A DNA stretch of 64,000 nucleotides from Butyrivibrio sp. FCS014 (GTDB lineage Bacteria; Bacillota; Clostridia; Lachnospirales; Lachnospiraceae). How positions within the stretch are numbered: position 1 is the first letter of the stretch; the number at the start of each line of letters is the position of its first letter. The translations under genes and the position numbers were made by a program. The notes beneath the pieces were generated by a model. The model ran no database searches and was not told the origin of the DNA. It saw nothing but the letters and a program-made list of their open reading frames with translations. Below are positions 23,751 to 32,524 of the stretch, piece by piece. Location: contig NZ_JAHA01000003.1 of assembly GCF_000526935.1 (NCBI RefSeq), positions 496,001-560,000 on the forward strand. Reading direction: 5' to 3'.

Positions 23751-25046
23751 TTATCGTCTTGACAGTTCGTCGGTTATATCCTCCCAGCTGACATTTTTTT
23801 CAGCCATGAGTACCATCATATGATACAGGAAATCGGACATTTCGTAAACAATCTCGTTGCTGTTAGGGTTCTTGGCGGCGATGACCATCTCGGTGGCTTC
23901 CTCGCCAACCTTCTTAAGGATCTTATCAAGGCCCTTGCTGTAGAGATAGTTTGTATAGGAGCCCTCTCTGGGATTGACCTTGCGGTCTTTGATGACTTCA
24001 AAGACGCTGTCCAGCACCTTTTGAGGGTTCTTTTCGCTGTAGTCTTTTTTTGCGATCTCGTTAAAGAAGCAGGAATAACTGCCGGTGTGGCAGGCGGCTC
24101 CAACCTGTTTGACTCTTGCAAGGATCGTATCAAGATCGCAGTCAGCGGTAAGTTCCTTTACAAATTGGAAATGGGAACTGGTCTCTCCCTTAAGCCAGAG
24201 CTGATTTCTGCTGCGGCTGAAGTACGTCATCTTACCGGTCTGAAGGGTCTTGTTATAGGCCTCCTCGTTCATATAAGCAAGCATCAGCACCTGGTCTGTT
24301 CTGTAATCCTGAACAATAACGGGAACCATTCCATCGGAATTTTTCTTGAGCTGTTCCCAGGTAAAGGCAGGCTCCAGGGCGCATATCTTAAGGCCCTTCT
24401 CCAGGCAGTTCTTCTTGCATTCATCTATCGCTGAAAGATTCTCATAGATGATGTTTCCTGTTACGCCGCTTACAAATTCGTTTTCGTAGAAAACATTATC
24501 CGGAAGCTTATCATAGTCGTTCTTATCAAGAAGTACGGTCAAAGGAATTTCTGCAGCGATAGCCGATATTTCTTTTCCCCTGGCAAAAAAGACAGCTTCG
24601 GAAGCATACTTCTCGATCTGCTCTTTATTATCCTCTAAAACCTTTCCATCGTCGTAGCAGATAACAATCTTGTCTTTGCCGAATTTCTTGCTTACTTCCT
24701 GCAGGATATCGGCGTTTTTGGCATCTTTGTAGTTGAGGCATGCCCTTTTGCAGCCTGCGTAAAGGAGCTTTTTGATGTCCTCCATGCGCTTTACGTTGCC
24801 GGCTCCGGTGACATTGACATCAACTGCCTTGCAGATGTCTTTTATCATATCAAGAGCTGCCTCGTGAGCCTTATCGTCTCCTGAAGGTGAAAGGTCAAAG
24901 ACCATTATTTCATCCACGTTAGAATTCGAAAGAGCACAGGCAAAGGACACGGGATCCTCGGAAATAACGTTGTTTCCGGGGATGCTGTCTACAACTTTCA
25001 GGTCCTTAAGATAAATGGCTCCAATAAATCTTTTTGCGTTTGACAT
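23751..25046 (-). CDS. hisI: HisIE with an extra N-terminal HisA/HisF-like domain
   Basis: Catalyses steps 2 and 3 of histidine synthesis. Residues ~225-330 form the PRA-CH domain (HisI): VQDYRTDQVLMLAYMN, WLKGETSSH and the metal-binding DCDLDTILARVKQVGAACHTG. Residues ~340-431 form the PRA-PH domain (HisE): VGEEATEMVIAAKN. The first ~220 residues look like a degenerate HisA/HisF barrel (GAGNVKRMEDIKKLL resembles their GGG-R-ED phosphate loop), but the first catalytic Asp motif is replaced by FIGAIYLKD. The start chosen follows the hisB stop by one base, with AAGGAGC upstream. Confidence 0.9.
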   Translation of the reverse strand: MSNAKRFIGAIYLKDLKVVDSIPGNNVISEDPVSFACALSNSNVDEIMVFDLSPSGDDKAHEAALDMIKDICKAVDVNVTGAGNVKRMEDIKKLLYAGCKRACLNYKDAKNADILQEVSKKFGKDKIVICYDDGKVLEDNKEQIEKYASEAVFFARGKEISAIAAEIPLTVLLDKNDYDKLPDNVFYENEFVSGVTGNIIYENLSAIDECKKNCLEKGLKICALEPAFTWEQLKKNSDGMVPVIVQDYRTDQVLMLAYMNEEAYNKTLQTGKMTYFSRSRNQLWLKGETSSHFQFVKELTADCDLDTILARVKQVGAACHTGSYSCFFNEIAKKDYSEKNPQKVLDSVFEVIKDRKVNPREGSYTNYLYSKGLDKILKKVGEEATEMVIAAKNPNSNEIVYEMSDFLYHMMVLMAEKNVSWEDITDELSRR

Positions 25047-25047
25047 A

Positions 25048-25638
25048 TCAAAGTGCTCCTTTGGTGCTGAGTACATCAGTTATTCTTGGGTCGTAGGAAG
25101 TAGCTTCATCCAGGGCTTTTGCAAAGGCCTTGAAAATGGCTTCTATCTTGTGGTGATCGTTGAGCCCCGATAAAACCTTGATGTGAAGGTTCATGGCTGA
25201 GGCATAAGAAATTGTATAGAAAAACTCTCTCACAAGCTGTGTGTCGAATTCTCCCACCATAGGGGATGAAAACTCCGCTTCCATTGAGAAATAGGGCCTT
25301 CCGCAAAGGTCGATGGCACAAAGAACAAGTGCATCATCCATGGGAAGTATCATGCTTCCGTATCTCTTTATACCCTTTTTGTCCCCCAAAGCCTTGGAAA
25401 TGGCCTGTCCAAGCACTATTGCGGTGTCCTCCACGGAATGATGACCATCTACCTCAACGTCTCCGTTGCAGGTGACATCAATGTCAAAAAAGCCGTGTTT
25501 GGCAAATCCGGTGAGCATATGATTGAAAAATCCGATGCCTGTTTGGACCTTTGAGGTGCCGCTTCCGTCAATGTTGATGTCAACTTTAATGTCGGTCTCT
25601 TGCGTTTTTCTCTCCACTGTGGCCCTTCGATTTTCCAT
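25048..25638 (-). CDS. hisB: Imidazoleglycerol-phosphate dehydratase HisB
   Basis: Mn-dependent dehydratase of histidine synthesis, 196 residues. Family motifs: GIGFFNHMLTGFAKHG, DVEVDGHHSVEDTAIVLG (metal-binding HHxxED) and the later NDHHKIEAIFKAFAKAL. It is a monofunctional HisB with no phosphatase domain. One base separates it from the hisIE fusion. Confidence 0.97.
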   Translation of the reverse strand: MENRRATVERKTQETDIKVDINIDGSGTSKVQTGIGFFNHMLTGFAKHGFFDIDVTCNGDVEVDGHHSVEDTAIVLGQAISKALGDKKGIKRYGSMILPMDDALVLCAIDLCGRPYFSMEAEFSSPMVGEFDTQLVREFFYTISYASAMNLHIKVLSGLNDHHKIEAIFKAFAKALDEATSYDPRITDVLSTKGAL

Positions 25639-25697
25639 AGCTTGTATCTCCTTTTAAAACAATGCTATATATGGTTGTTTGTAATTATAAACATTAT

Positions 25698-25713
25698 GTA
25701 AACTTGCATTTTA
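25698..25713. repeat. Direct repeat unit 1 upstream of hisB
   Basis: GTAAACTTGCATTTTA, repeated almost exactly 31 bp away. It lies 60 bp upstream of the hisB start in a 185-bp AT-rich gap that otherwise holds no clear terminator or promoter. Confidence 0.6.
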
Positions 25714-25728
25714 TAGGTATTTTAGAAA

Positions 25729-25745
25729 GTTAACTTGCATTTTTA
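25729..25745. repeat. Direct repeat unit 2 upstream of hisB
   Basis: GTTAACTTGCATTTTTA. The 31-bp start-to-start distance from unit 1 equals about three helical turns, so both would face the same side of the DNA. Confidence 0.6.
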
Positions 25746-25823
25746 AAACAATTTTTAACAATTCAAAGTGTTATTTAATCCGCGTTTACCATATCAGTCA
25801 TTATATTAATCTTAAATTATGCT

Positions 25824-27113
25824 TTATTCAAACCTTACTGCTATGGAATTTGCGTGTGCAGTTAATCCTTCCTGCTTGGCAAAAAGCTCAATATCCTTGT
25901 GTACGTTGTAAAGAGCCTGCTCTGAATAGGAAATAATGCTGGTTTTCTTTACAAAGTCATCAACAGATAAAGGTGAGAAGAATCTTGCAGTTCTGTTGGT
26001 GGGCAGAATGTGATTGGGGCCTGCAAAGTAGTCTCCAAGAGGCTCTGAGGAATAATCTCCAAGGAAGATCGCTCCTGCATTTTTGATCTTTGTCATGGTC
26101 TCATAAGGGTTTCTTGTGATTATCTCAAGGTGCTCGGAAGCTACGGCATTGGCTGCTTCTATGGCATCTTCCATATTATCCGCAACAAAGATATATCCGT
26201 AATTATCAAGGGACTTCCTTATGATCTCTGCTCTTGAAAGAGTCTTCAAAAATCCTTCGATCTCCTCTGATACTTTATCTGCGATCTCCTGTGATGTTGT
26301 AACAAGGATCGCGCTTGCCATCTCATCGTGCTCCGCCTGGGAAAGCAGATCTGCGGCCACATATCTGGGATTTGCGGTCTCGTCGCAAAGAACAAGGATC
26401 TCGCTGGGGCCCGCAATGGAATCGATTGAAACATGTCCGAAGCATGCCTTCTTGGCAAGGGCTACGAAAATATTTCCGGGGCCTGTTATCTTATCAACCT
26501 TAGGGATGCTCTCTGTTCCAAAGGCCATGGCAGCGATAGCCTGGGCTCCGCCCACTTTATAGCTCTCTGTAACGCCTGCTATATCGGCCGCTACCAGTGT
26601 TCCGGGATTTACTTTACCGTCTTTTCCGGGAGGTGTGCACATTACAATGCGCTCAACTCCTGCAACCTTGGCGGGAACAACATTCATAAGAACGCTGGAA
26701 GGATACGCAGCCTTGCCTCCGGGAACATAAACACCTGAGATCTCAATGGGAAGGATTCTCTGTCCCAGTATGCTTCCGTCCTCTTTGGTGTCGATCCAGG
26801 TGTTCCTCTTCTGCTTCTCGTGAAATACCCTGATATTCTCGGCACTCTTTTTCATAACCTCGATGAACTCGGGATCAAGGGCAGCATAAGCTTCCTTGAT
26901 CTCTTCCGGTGTGATCCTTACTGTGTTTGCATCAAGAGTGCACTTATCGAACTTCTCAGTGTACTCAAAAAGGGCCTTATCCCCGTTTTTGCGGATATCA
27001 TTGATGATTCCGTTAACTGTATCTTCGTATTCTGTATAGCTTCCGGGATTCCTGTTGAGGAGATTTCCGAGAAGCTCTTTTTTGGTCTCTTCTGTTAATC
27101 TTAATGTACGCAT
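25824..27113 (-). CDS. hisD: Histidinol dehydrogenase HisD
   Basis: Oxidises histidinol to histidine with two NAD. Characteristic motifs are YVPGGKAAYPSSVLMN, the GTESIPKVDKITGPGNIFV segment and DSIAGPSEILV. Zn ligands and the C-terminal NHILPTNRTARFFS are present. Length of 429 residues is normal. The start shares one base with the hisG stop (TAATG). Confidence 0.97.
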   Translation of the reverse strand: MRTLRLTEETKKELLGNLLNRNPGSYTEYEDTVNGIINDIRKNGDKALFEYTEKFDKCTLDANTVRITPEEIKEAYAALDPEFIEVMKKSAENIRVFHEKQKRNTWIDTKEDGSILGQRILPIEISGVYVPGGKAAYPSSVLMNVVPAKVAGVERIVMCTPPGKDGKVNPGTLVAADIAGVTESYKVGGAQAIAAMAFGTESIPKVDKITGPGNIFVALAKKACFGHVSIDSIAGPSEILVLCDETANPRYVAADLLSQAEHDEMASAILVTTSQEIADKVSEEIEGFLKTLSRAEIIRKSLDNYGYIFVADNMEDAIEAANAVASEHLEIITRNPYETMTKIKNAGAIFLGDYSSEPLGDYFAGPNHILPTNRTARFFSPLSVDDFVKKTSIISYSEQALYNVHKDIELFAKQEGLTAHANSIAVRFE

Positions 27114-27751
27114 TAGTCAAGATTCTCCTTAATATCATTGATGAGCTTTCTGATACGCTCAGTTTCCATCTGCATGCTAACCTGGTTAACTATCATCCTT
27201 GCGGAAAGGGGACATATCTCCTCAAGTACTTCAAGTCCGTTCTCTCGAAGAGTTGATCCGGTCTCCACGATATCAACGATGACATCCGACAGGTTTACTA
27301 TAGGTCCAAGCTCCACGGAACCGTTAAGCTTAATAATATCAACGGTCTGATGCTTGCGGTTAAAGAAATAATCCTTGGCTATATTGGGATATTTGCTGGC
27401 TACTCTGATCATCTCCCGATGCTCCAGCAGCTCTTTTGCCTCATGAGGTCCGCAGACACACATTCTGCATTTACCAAATCCCAGGTCCAGAACTTCATAT
27501 ACCCTTCTGTTCTCTTCAAGGATGGTATCTGCACCTACAATTCCTATATCAGCTGCGCCGTACTCCACATAAGTGGGAACGTCCGGCCCCTTTGCCAGGA
27601 AGAATTTGAGCTTTAGCTCCTCGTTGGTAAATATAAGCTTTCTGGTCTTCTTGTCCAGTATCTCTTCGCATTCAATGCCGCATTTTTTAAGAATTTCCAT
27701 TGTGGAATTTACAAGTCTGCCCTTTCCCAGAGCAAATGTAAGATATCTCAT
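27113..27751 (-). CDS. hisG: ATP phosphoribosyltransferase, short form HisG
   Basis: First and committed step of histidine synthesis. Its 212 residues mark it as the short form, which lacks the C-terminal regulatory domain and works with HisZ, encoded four bases upstream. The start LTFALGKGRLVNSTMEILKK, the central YVEYGAADIGIVGADTI and the PRPP-binding DVIVDIVETGSTLRENGL are visible. Confidence 0.96.
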   Translation of the reverse strand: MRYLTFALGKGRLVNSTMEILKKCGIECEEILDKKTRKLIFTNEELKLKFFLAKGPDVPTYVEYGAADIGIVGADTILEENRRVYEVLDLGFGKCRMCVCGPHEAKELLEHREMIRVASKYPNIAKDYFFNRKHQTVDIIKLNGSVELGPIVNLSDVIVDIVETGSTLRENGLEVLEEICPLSARMIVNQVSMQMETERIRKLINDIKENLD

Positions 27752-27755
27752 AGGT

Positions 27756-28877
27756 TCACCCTTTTGTCTTTCTAAAACTTAACGAAACCTTTTTGCCTTC
27801 TTTTCTCAAGCCTTCAGCCTCTGACAGCTTCTCTGAAAAGTTATCCTCGTTGTATTCGATATCGATAACCTCCTCTTCATGCTCGATCTCTACATTCTGT
27901 CTGTAAAGAGCCGACATGAGATCATCGATTATGATTACAAAACCAATGGCGGGAGCATCCTTGCCGTACTTGCCAAGGAGGGAATCGTAGCGTCCGCCTT
28001 TTGCGATGGCATCGCCTACACCATAGGTATAAGCACTGAAAATGACACCTGTGTAATAATTAAATTTGCTCAGCATTCCAAGGTCAAAGGATACATACTG
28101 ATTGCATCCGTATTCCTTAAGGACCTGATAAAGCCTCTTAAGTCTTGCTATTGCGACAAGGGACCTCTCGTTGGTGACCTCTTTTTCAGCGTTATTAAGA
28201 GCTTCGTCCGAGCCTATAAACTCAGAAACCTTCACAAGAAGATCCTTGTATTTATCAGGGATCTCACGCTCGGTCATAATACTCTCAGCAGCAAAGTAGT
28301 TCTTCTGGACTATCTGGCCCCTTATCAGCTCCTCAGTCTCCTCATCGATACCGGCTGCCTCGCAGATACCCTTGTAATAATCGGCATCTCCGATGCTAAC
28401 CTGGAAGTCTGAGAGCCCCGAAGCTTTGAGGGATTCTATCAAAAGAGCTATCATCTCAGCGTCGGCATATACAGAATCCTCGTTAAAAAGCTCGACACCG
28501 ATGTCGCAATTCTCTTTGAGCTTGCCCTGAAGGTTTGATGTATTAAGGAATGACTTGCCCTGATAAACAACCCTTACAGGATCGCCGTTCTCAAGCATAA
28601 CCTTCGAAGCGCATCTTGCTATGGAAGGAGTAAAATCCGGTCTGAGGACCAGTGTATTGCCCTCTTTATCGAAGAATTTGTAAAGCTCCCTTGCATCTGT
28701 GGCATTGATCTCTTCCGCAAACACATCAAAATACTCAAAGGTGGGAGTATCGATATCCAAATAGCCGAAACTCTTCATTTTGTTATGAATCCTGTTCCGG
28801 ATAAGAAGCCTGTCGCTGCACTCCGATCCGTATATATCTCTGACACCGTCCGGCGTATGTAATAAGACTTTGTTCAT
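27756..28877 (-). CDS. hisZ: ATP phosphoribosyltransferase regulatory subunit HisZ
   Basis: A histidyl-tRNA-synthetase-like protein with no aminoacylation role, which makes HisG active and feedback-sensitive. Class II motifs remain in LRPDFTPSIAR and the GGRYDSLLGKYG segment, but there is no anticodon-binding domain (373 residues). First gene of the his run, directly after its own promoter. Confidence 0.92.
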   Translation of the reverse strand: MNKVLLHTPDGVRDIYGSECSDRLLIRNRIHNKMKSFGYLDIDTPTFEYFDVFAEEINATDARELYKFFDKEGNTLVLRPDFTPSIARCASKVMLENGDPVRVVYQGKSFLNTSNLQGKLKENCDIGVELFNEDSVYADAEMIALLIESLKASGLSDFQVSIGDADYYKGICEAAGIDEETEELIRGQIVQKNYFAAESIMTEREIPDKYKDLLVKVSEFIGSDEALNNAEKEVTNERSLVAIARLKRLYQVLKEYGCNQYVSFDLGMLSKFNYYTGVIFSAYTYGVGDAIAKGGRYDSLLGKYGKDAPAIGFVIIIDDLMSALYRQNVEIEHEEEVIDIEYNEDNFSEKLSEAEGLRKEGKKVSLSFRKTKG

Positions 28878-28935
28878 GCTTACCTCACTTTAGTAATGCG
28901 CAGTGCTAATTTGTTAATTCGCTATCATAGAAAAG

Positions 28936-28964
28936 AGTTTACAGTATATCCCCTGCCATGTCAA
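28936..28964 (-). promoter_or_regulatory. Promoter of the his operon
   Basis: Minus strand TTGACA (28959-28964, perfect), 17-bp spacer, TAAACT (28936-28941). It gives a leader of about 50 bases to hisZ. No T-box or His-rich leader peptide is visible. Confidence 0.7.
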
Positions 28965-28969
28965 CGTTT

Positions 28970-29509
28970 TTATTCTCTGCCGTCAAGATCCGTCTGAAGG
29001 GCATCAAGATAAGGAATGAGAATCCCTGTTTCTCCGGGAGTCTTAATAAAGAATTCCTCTTCTAGCTCCTCGTGCCTGAAGCTCTTCCTGCCTCCGGCTT
29101 CCGATCTGTCCCAGAACTCCTTGAGCTTTCTGAAGGTCAGGTAATAATATTCATTTTCTTCGGTGTAATAAATAAGAAAAAAGGCAACACCGCCCTGCTT
29201 TTCAAAGCTCTCCATGAACTTCACCTGGTGGGGGTGGATATTCTGGAGAGAAAAGGTTTTGGCAGCGCTTTCTTTTGCATCAAAACAGACAGGAATCCCC
29301 TGCACGACACCGATGTAGTCAACGGTACTCTTCTGGTCAAAATAAGCCAGTGTTATATGCCGGGTCTCCTTTTCGATATTTATGGGAGTGATAGGTGTAG
29401 GTATTTTCTGGATCAGTGCCAGTCCCAGTTCCAGATATCTCTCATTGGTTCTGTTGATCAGTTCTTCTAATGTGGAACCTCTAAGTCCCCTGGATTTCCA
29501 TGTGGGCAT
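28970..29509 (-). CDS. recU: Holliday junction resolvase RecU
   Basis: A Firmicute structure-specific endonuclease that resolves recombination intermediates. Hallmarks: SRGLRGSTLEELINRTNERY near the start, KIPTPI, STVDYIGVVQG (catalytic Asp) and PVCFDAKESAAKTF (Asp/Glu-x-Lys). Length of 179 residues is normal. It is not paired with a ponA homologue as in Bacillus; it follows a pseudouridine synthase gene by seven bases. Confidence 0.9.
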   Translation of the reverse strand: MPTWKSRGLRGSTLEELINRTNERYLELGLALIQKIPTPITPINIEKETRHITLAYFDQKSTVDYIGVVQGIPVCFDAKESAAKTFSLQNIHPHQVKFMESFEKQGGVAFFLIYYTEENEYYYLTFRKLKEFWDRSEAGGRKSFRHEELEEEFFIKTPGETGILIPYLDALQTDLDGRE

Positions 29510-29516
29510 AATAACC

Positions 29517-30500
29517 TCACTTAACGATTTTTTCGAATAATTCAGGAAGTTCAGCCGTAAATTCTTTTCCCGCTATCATTTCAAAAGGCGGCTCAAGGTC
29601 TTTGGGAAATACCAGTCTGTAGCTGTGAAGGAGCTGATAGTTAAGTCCCGGCACTTTCCTTCCGTCGTATTTAGCATCTCCTATAATGGGGTGCCCTATA
29701 CTTGATAAATGGGCCCTGATCTGATGGGGCTTGCCTGTAACCAGCTTCACCTCCAGTAAGGTAAGATCCTCGTCCTTAATGTAAGAAACAGGCTCATATT
29801 CGGTCTCTATATATGAATAGCGATCATCCCCCGGGTCCTGATCCTTGATATATACCTTATTGCGGGCTTCATCCTTGTACAGGTATCCTTTTAAAGAAAC
29901 TCTGTCTGTTAATCTCCCGCTGACAATAGTCCTGTAGTACTTGTCTACTTCCCTTGTCTTAATAAGCTGAGTCATCTTTCTTGCTCCTGCAAGGGATTTT
30001 GCACAGATCACAAGGCCGCTTGTATTGCGGTCAAGTCTGTTGCAAACGGATGGTCTGTAGGTTTCAAGACTTTCACTTGTAATTTCTCCGGTACTAAGAA
30101 GATATCCTATAAGCCATTCGTTAAGGCTGATATCCTTCCTATCTGCCTTCTGGGTCAGTATTCCGGCAGGCTTGTTGACCAGGAGAATATTCTCATCCTC
30201 ATAAATGATGGGTAGATTTCCAATGGTCTTAAAGGCTTTCTTATCATCCTCCGCAGCATTTGAAACGGCATTATTGTCCCTTCCTCTGAATTTATCAAGG
30301 GTCTCATCCGCAAAGAAAATCTTGATGCTGTCTCCGCTTTTTAATTTCTCTGTTCCTTCGGCTTTTTTGCCGTTAAGGGTTATATTCTTTTTCCTGAGCA
30401 TCTTATAGATAAAGCCGCCGGAAGCCTCTTTCAAATATGATTTCAAAAATGCATCCAGCCGCTTATCTGCTTCATTTGCTCCTATAATGATCTCTTTCAT
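29517..30500 (-). CDS. RluA-family pseudouridine synthase (RluC/D-like)
   Basis: A 23S rRNA pseudouridine synthase with an N-terminal S4 domain (RLDAFLKSYLKEASGGFIYK) and a catalytic domain with Asp in CNRLDRNTSGLVICAK and the GKPHQIRAHL motif. The frame runs 25 codons further upstream, but that part overlaps the previous gene; the ATG used starts the standard protein (about 327 residues), with GTGAGG upstream. It is the second member of this family in the window. Confidence 0.9.
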   Translation of the reverse strand: MKEIIIGANEADKRLDAFLKSYLKEASGGFIYKMLRKKNITLNGKKAEGTEKLKSGDSIKIFFADETLDKFRGRDNNAVSNAAEDDKKAFKTIGNLPIIYEDENILLVNKPAGILTQKADRKDISLNEWLIGYLLSTGEITSESLETYRPSVCNRLDRNTSGLVICAKSLAGARKMTQLIKTREVDKYYRTIVSGRLTDRVSLKGYLYKDEARNKVYIKDQDPGDDRYSYIETEYEPVSYIKDEDLTLLEVKLVTGKPHQIRAHLSSIGHPIIGDAKYDGRKVPGLNYQLLHSYRLVFPKDLEPPFEMIAGKEFTAELPELFEKIVK

Positions 30501-30513
30501 TATACCAAACGCC

Positions 30514-31116
30514 TCACAAGGATATGGACAAAAGAACTGACGCAGGAGTCTCCAATGTTCCGGGAACCCATGCATCTTCTATGGCTTTGGGATCGATGTT
30601 TCTGTCTGCGCGAAGCTTCTCCAACTGATCAAGTCTTTCGCAGTACTTATCAATATTGTTAAAAAGCTTTATGCTGTAATCCGAATATCCGATCTGGGCC
30701 ATCATCTTTTTAACATGCTTCTCAAGATCTGAGGCATCAAAGCTGTCATCATCACTGTAAAGACAGATGTTCTTATCAAGAACAGTGGATGCATGAACGT
30801 TGAAGTTCTTGTCGTAGGAGGTTATCACATGATCGTAGTGAATAAGCAGATCCCCGCAGTGCTTTAAGATCTTGTCGTGGTCTTCGTCCTTGCAAAAACC
30901 GGCCCGCAGAAACATTATCATGTTAACTGCACTAAGGCCTGCAGGCAGACAGCATAAAGCTGCGATTATACTTAATACATTCTTCTGGGATCCGAAAATG
31001 ATAAGTCCTGCCACAAAGAATCCTACAGCTATTGCAAGCATGATAAGCGTTCTTATGACAGCAGCCTTTCTGCGGTATTTGACGTATCCGAATTCCCCTT
31101 TATATACTTTCTTCAT
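30514..31116 (-). CDS. Hypothetical membrane protein
   Basis: I do not recognise this 200-residue protein. It has a basic start, two hydrophobic helices at about 21-43 and 48-70 forming a hairpin, then a soluble ~130-residue domain rich in Asp and Lys. No catalytic motif is evident. Its start overlaps the HAD hydrolase stop by four bases, so it is translated as part of that operon. Confidence 0.6.
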   Translation of the reverse strand: MKKVYKGEFGYVKYRRKAAVIRTLIMLAIAVGFFVAGLIIFGSQKNVLSIIAALCCLPAGLSAVNMIMFLRAGFCKDEDHDKILKHCGDLLIHYDHVITSYDKNFNVHASTVLDKNICLYSDDDSFDASDLEKHVKKMMAQIGYSDYSIKLFNNIDKYCERLDQLEKLRADRNIDPKAIEDAWVPGTLETPASVLLSISL

Positions 31117-31772
31117 ATCAAAAATCCCCGGTAATCTTCAATATAGCAATCGGCCAGCTCCTTCTTCAGATCATCGCTGTGCCTGGAATAATCATCACTT
31201 ACGGCAACAACAGTCATACCTGCGTTCTTGCCGGCTCTTATACCGTCCACAAGGTCCTCGAAAACAAGGCACTTCGAGGGCTCCGCTCCAAGTTCATCCG
31301 CTACAGCAAGATAAACATCGGGGGCGGGTTTGCCTTTAAGAATCTCAGTCCCTGACTTAACGCTTCCAAATCTACCTTTTATCCCGTGGGAAGCAAGGAC
31401 CTGTTCAATAAGCTCCGTGGAATTGCTTGATGCAATGCCAAGCTTAATATTTTTATCATCGCAAAGCCCAAGGAACTCAAATACTCCTTCCTTTAAAGGA
31501 ACTTCATTAGTATATTTGTCCCAGGCCATTCTGTTCCAGTCATCGCCGATCTGCTCAATGGAATCTTCTATGCCGAATCTTTCTTTAAAGTACTCTGCGG
31601 TCTCTATAAAGCTCCTTCCTCCGATATCCTTCTGAAGTGTGTCAGGAGCTTCTATTCCGTGCTTTTTAAGATATTCTATATCAATGGCCTTCCACATCCA
31701 CATGGAATCAACCAAAGACCCGTCAAGGTCAAAAATCACTGCTTCAAAATCATCCAAATGTATATTATTCAT
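31113..31772 (-). CDS. HAD-superfamily hydrolase (phosphoglucomutase/phosphatase type)
   Basis: A haloacid dehalogenase-like phosphatase of 219 residues. Motif I is FDLDGSLVDSM, motif II the Ser in IASSNS, motif III the Lys in LKGKPAPDVYL and motif IV VFEDLVDGI. The helical cap sits between motifs I and II. This subfamily includes beta-phosphoglucomutase and sugar-phosphate phosphatases; the substrate is not readable. Confidence 0.85.
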   Translation of the reverse strand: MNNIHLDDFEAVIFDLDGSLVDSMWMWKAIDIEYLKKHGIEAPDTLQKDIGGRSFIETAEYFKERFGIEDSIEQIGDDWNRMAWDKYTNEVPLKEGVFEFLGLCDDKNIKLGIASSNSTELIEQVLASHGIKGRFGSVKSGTEILKGKPAPDVYLAVADELGAEPSKCLVFEDLVDGIRAGKNAGMTVVAVSDDYSRHSDDLKKELADCYIEDYRGFLI

Positions 31773-31784
31773 TCACAAATACCG

Positions 31785-32513
31785 TTATTTCTTAAGATTA
31801 TCTATTTCCTCTTGTGTAAGAGGCCTGTACTCACCGGGCTCAAGCTCTTCATCAAGAACAAGACTTCCCATGGAAAGCCTTTTAAGGAATACCACTTCAT
31901 TTCCCACAGCCTCAAGCATTCTCTTGACCTGGTGGAATCTGCCTTCTCTTATGGTGAGATGGATCACGGGATTTCCCTCTTCATCCTCTCCCATTAAAAG
32001 AACTTTCGCAGGAAGGGTCTTGTCCGGGGAGCCGTCGTTTCTTTTGTCCCCGATATCAATGCCTTCCTCAAGCCGGGAAATATCCCGTTCCGACAGGTCT
32101 TTGGCAATATGCACCTCATAGACCTTGTCCACGTGCTTTTTGGGAGAAAGGAGCCTGTGAATAAGCTCTCCGTCGTCTGTAATAAGAAGAAGCCCCTCGG
32201 TATCAATATCCAGCCTTCCGCAGGGGCTTAGATCCTTAACATTCTCATCTTTGAGAATATCGATCACGGTCATGGTCCGCCCGTCCTTGGTGGAACTCAC
32301 AACCCCGTCGGGCTTATTGAGCATATAGTAGTGGAATTTACTGTAGGTAAGCTCAATGTCATCAAAGGCGATAACATCTGTCTCCGGATTGATGTGTATA
32401 TCTGCCTTGGAGGCAACTCCTCCGTTGACTTTGCATCTGCCGTTCTTTACATATTCTCTTATCTGTTTACGGGTTCCGATATTCTGGTCCCCAAGAAATT
32501 TATCTAGTCTCAA
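31785..32513 (-). CDS. RsuA/RluB-family rRNA pseudouridine synthase
   Basis: Modifies a uridine in 16S or 23S rRNA. N-terminal S4 domain (MRLDKFLGDQNIGTRKQI), then the catalytic domain with Asp in GRLDIDTEGLLLITDDG and the IREGRFHQVKRML motif. 242 residues. Clostridial homologues are called 16S pseudouridine synthase, but the target is inferred. Confidence 0.88.
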   Translation of the reverse strand: MRLDKFLGDQNIGTRKQIREYVKNGRCKVNGGVASKADIHINPETDVIAFDDIELTYSKFHYYMLNKPDGVVSSTKDGRTMTVIDILKDENVKDLSPCGRLDIDTEGLLLITDDGELIHRLLSPKKHVDKVYEVHIAKDLSERDISRLEEGIDIGDKRNDGSPDKTLPAKVLLMGEDEEGNPVIHLTIREGRFHQVKRMLEAVGNEVVFLKRLSMGSLVLDEELEPGEYRPLTQEEIDNLKK

Positions 32514-32524
32514 TATTCTTACCT

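Noticed and set aside
28878-28969. T-box or histidine attenuator before hisZ
   Set aside because: The leader is only about 50 bases, with no His codon run, specifier loop or terminator hairpin.
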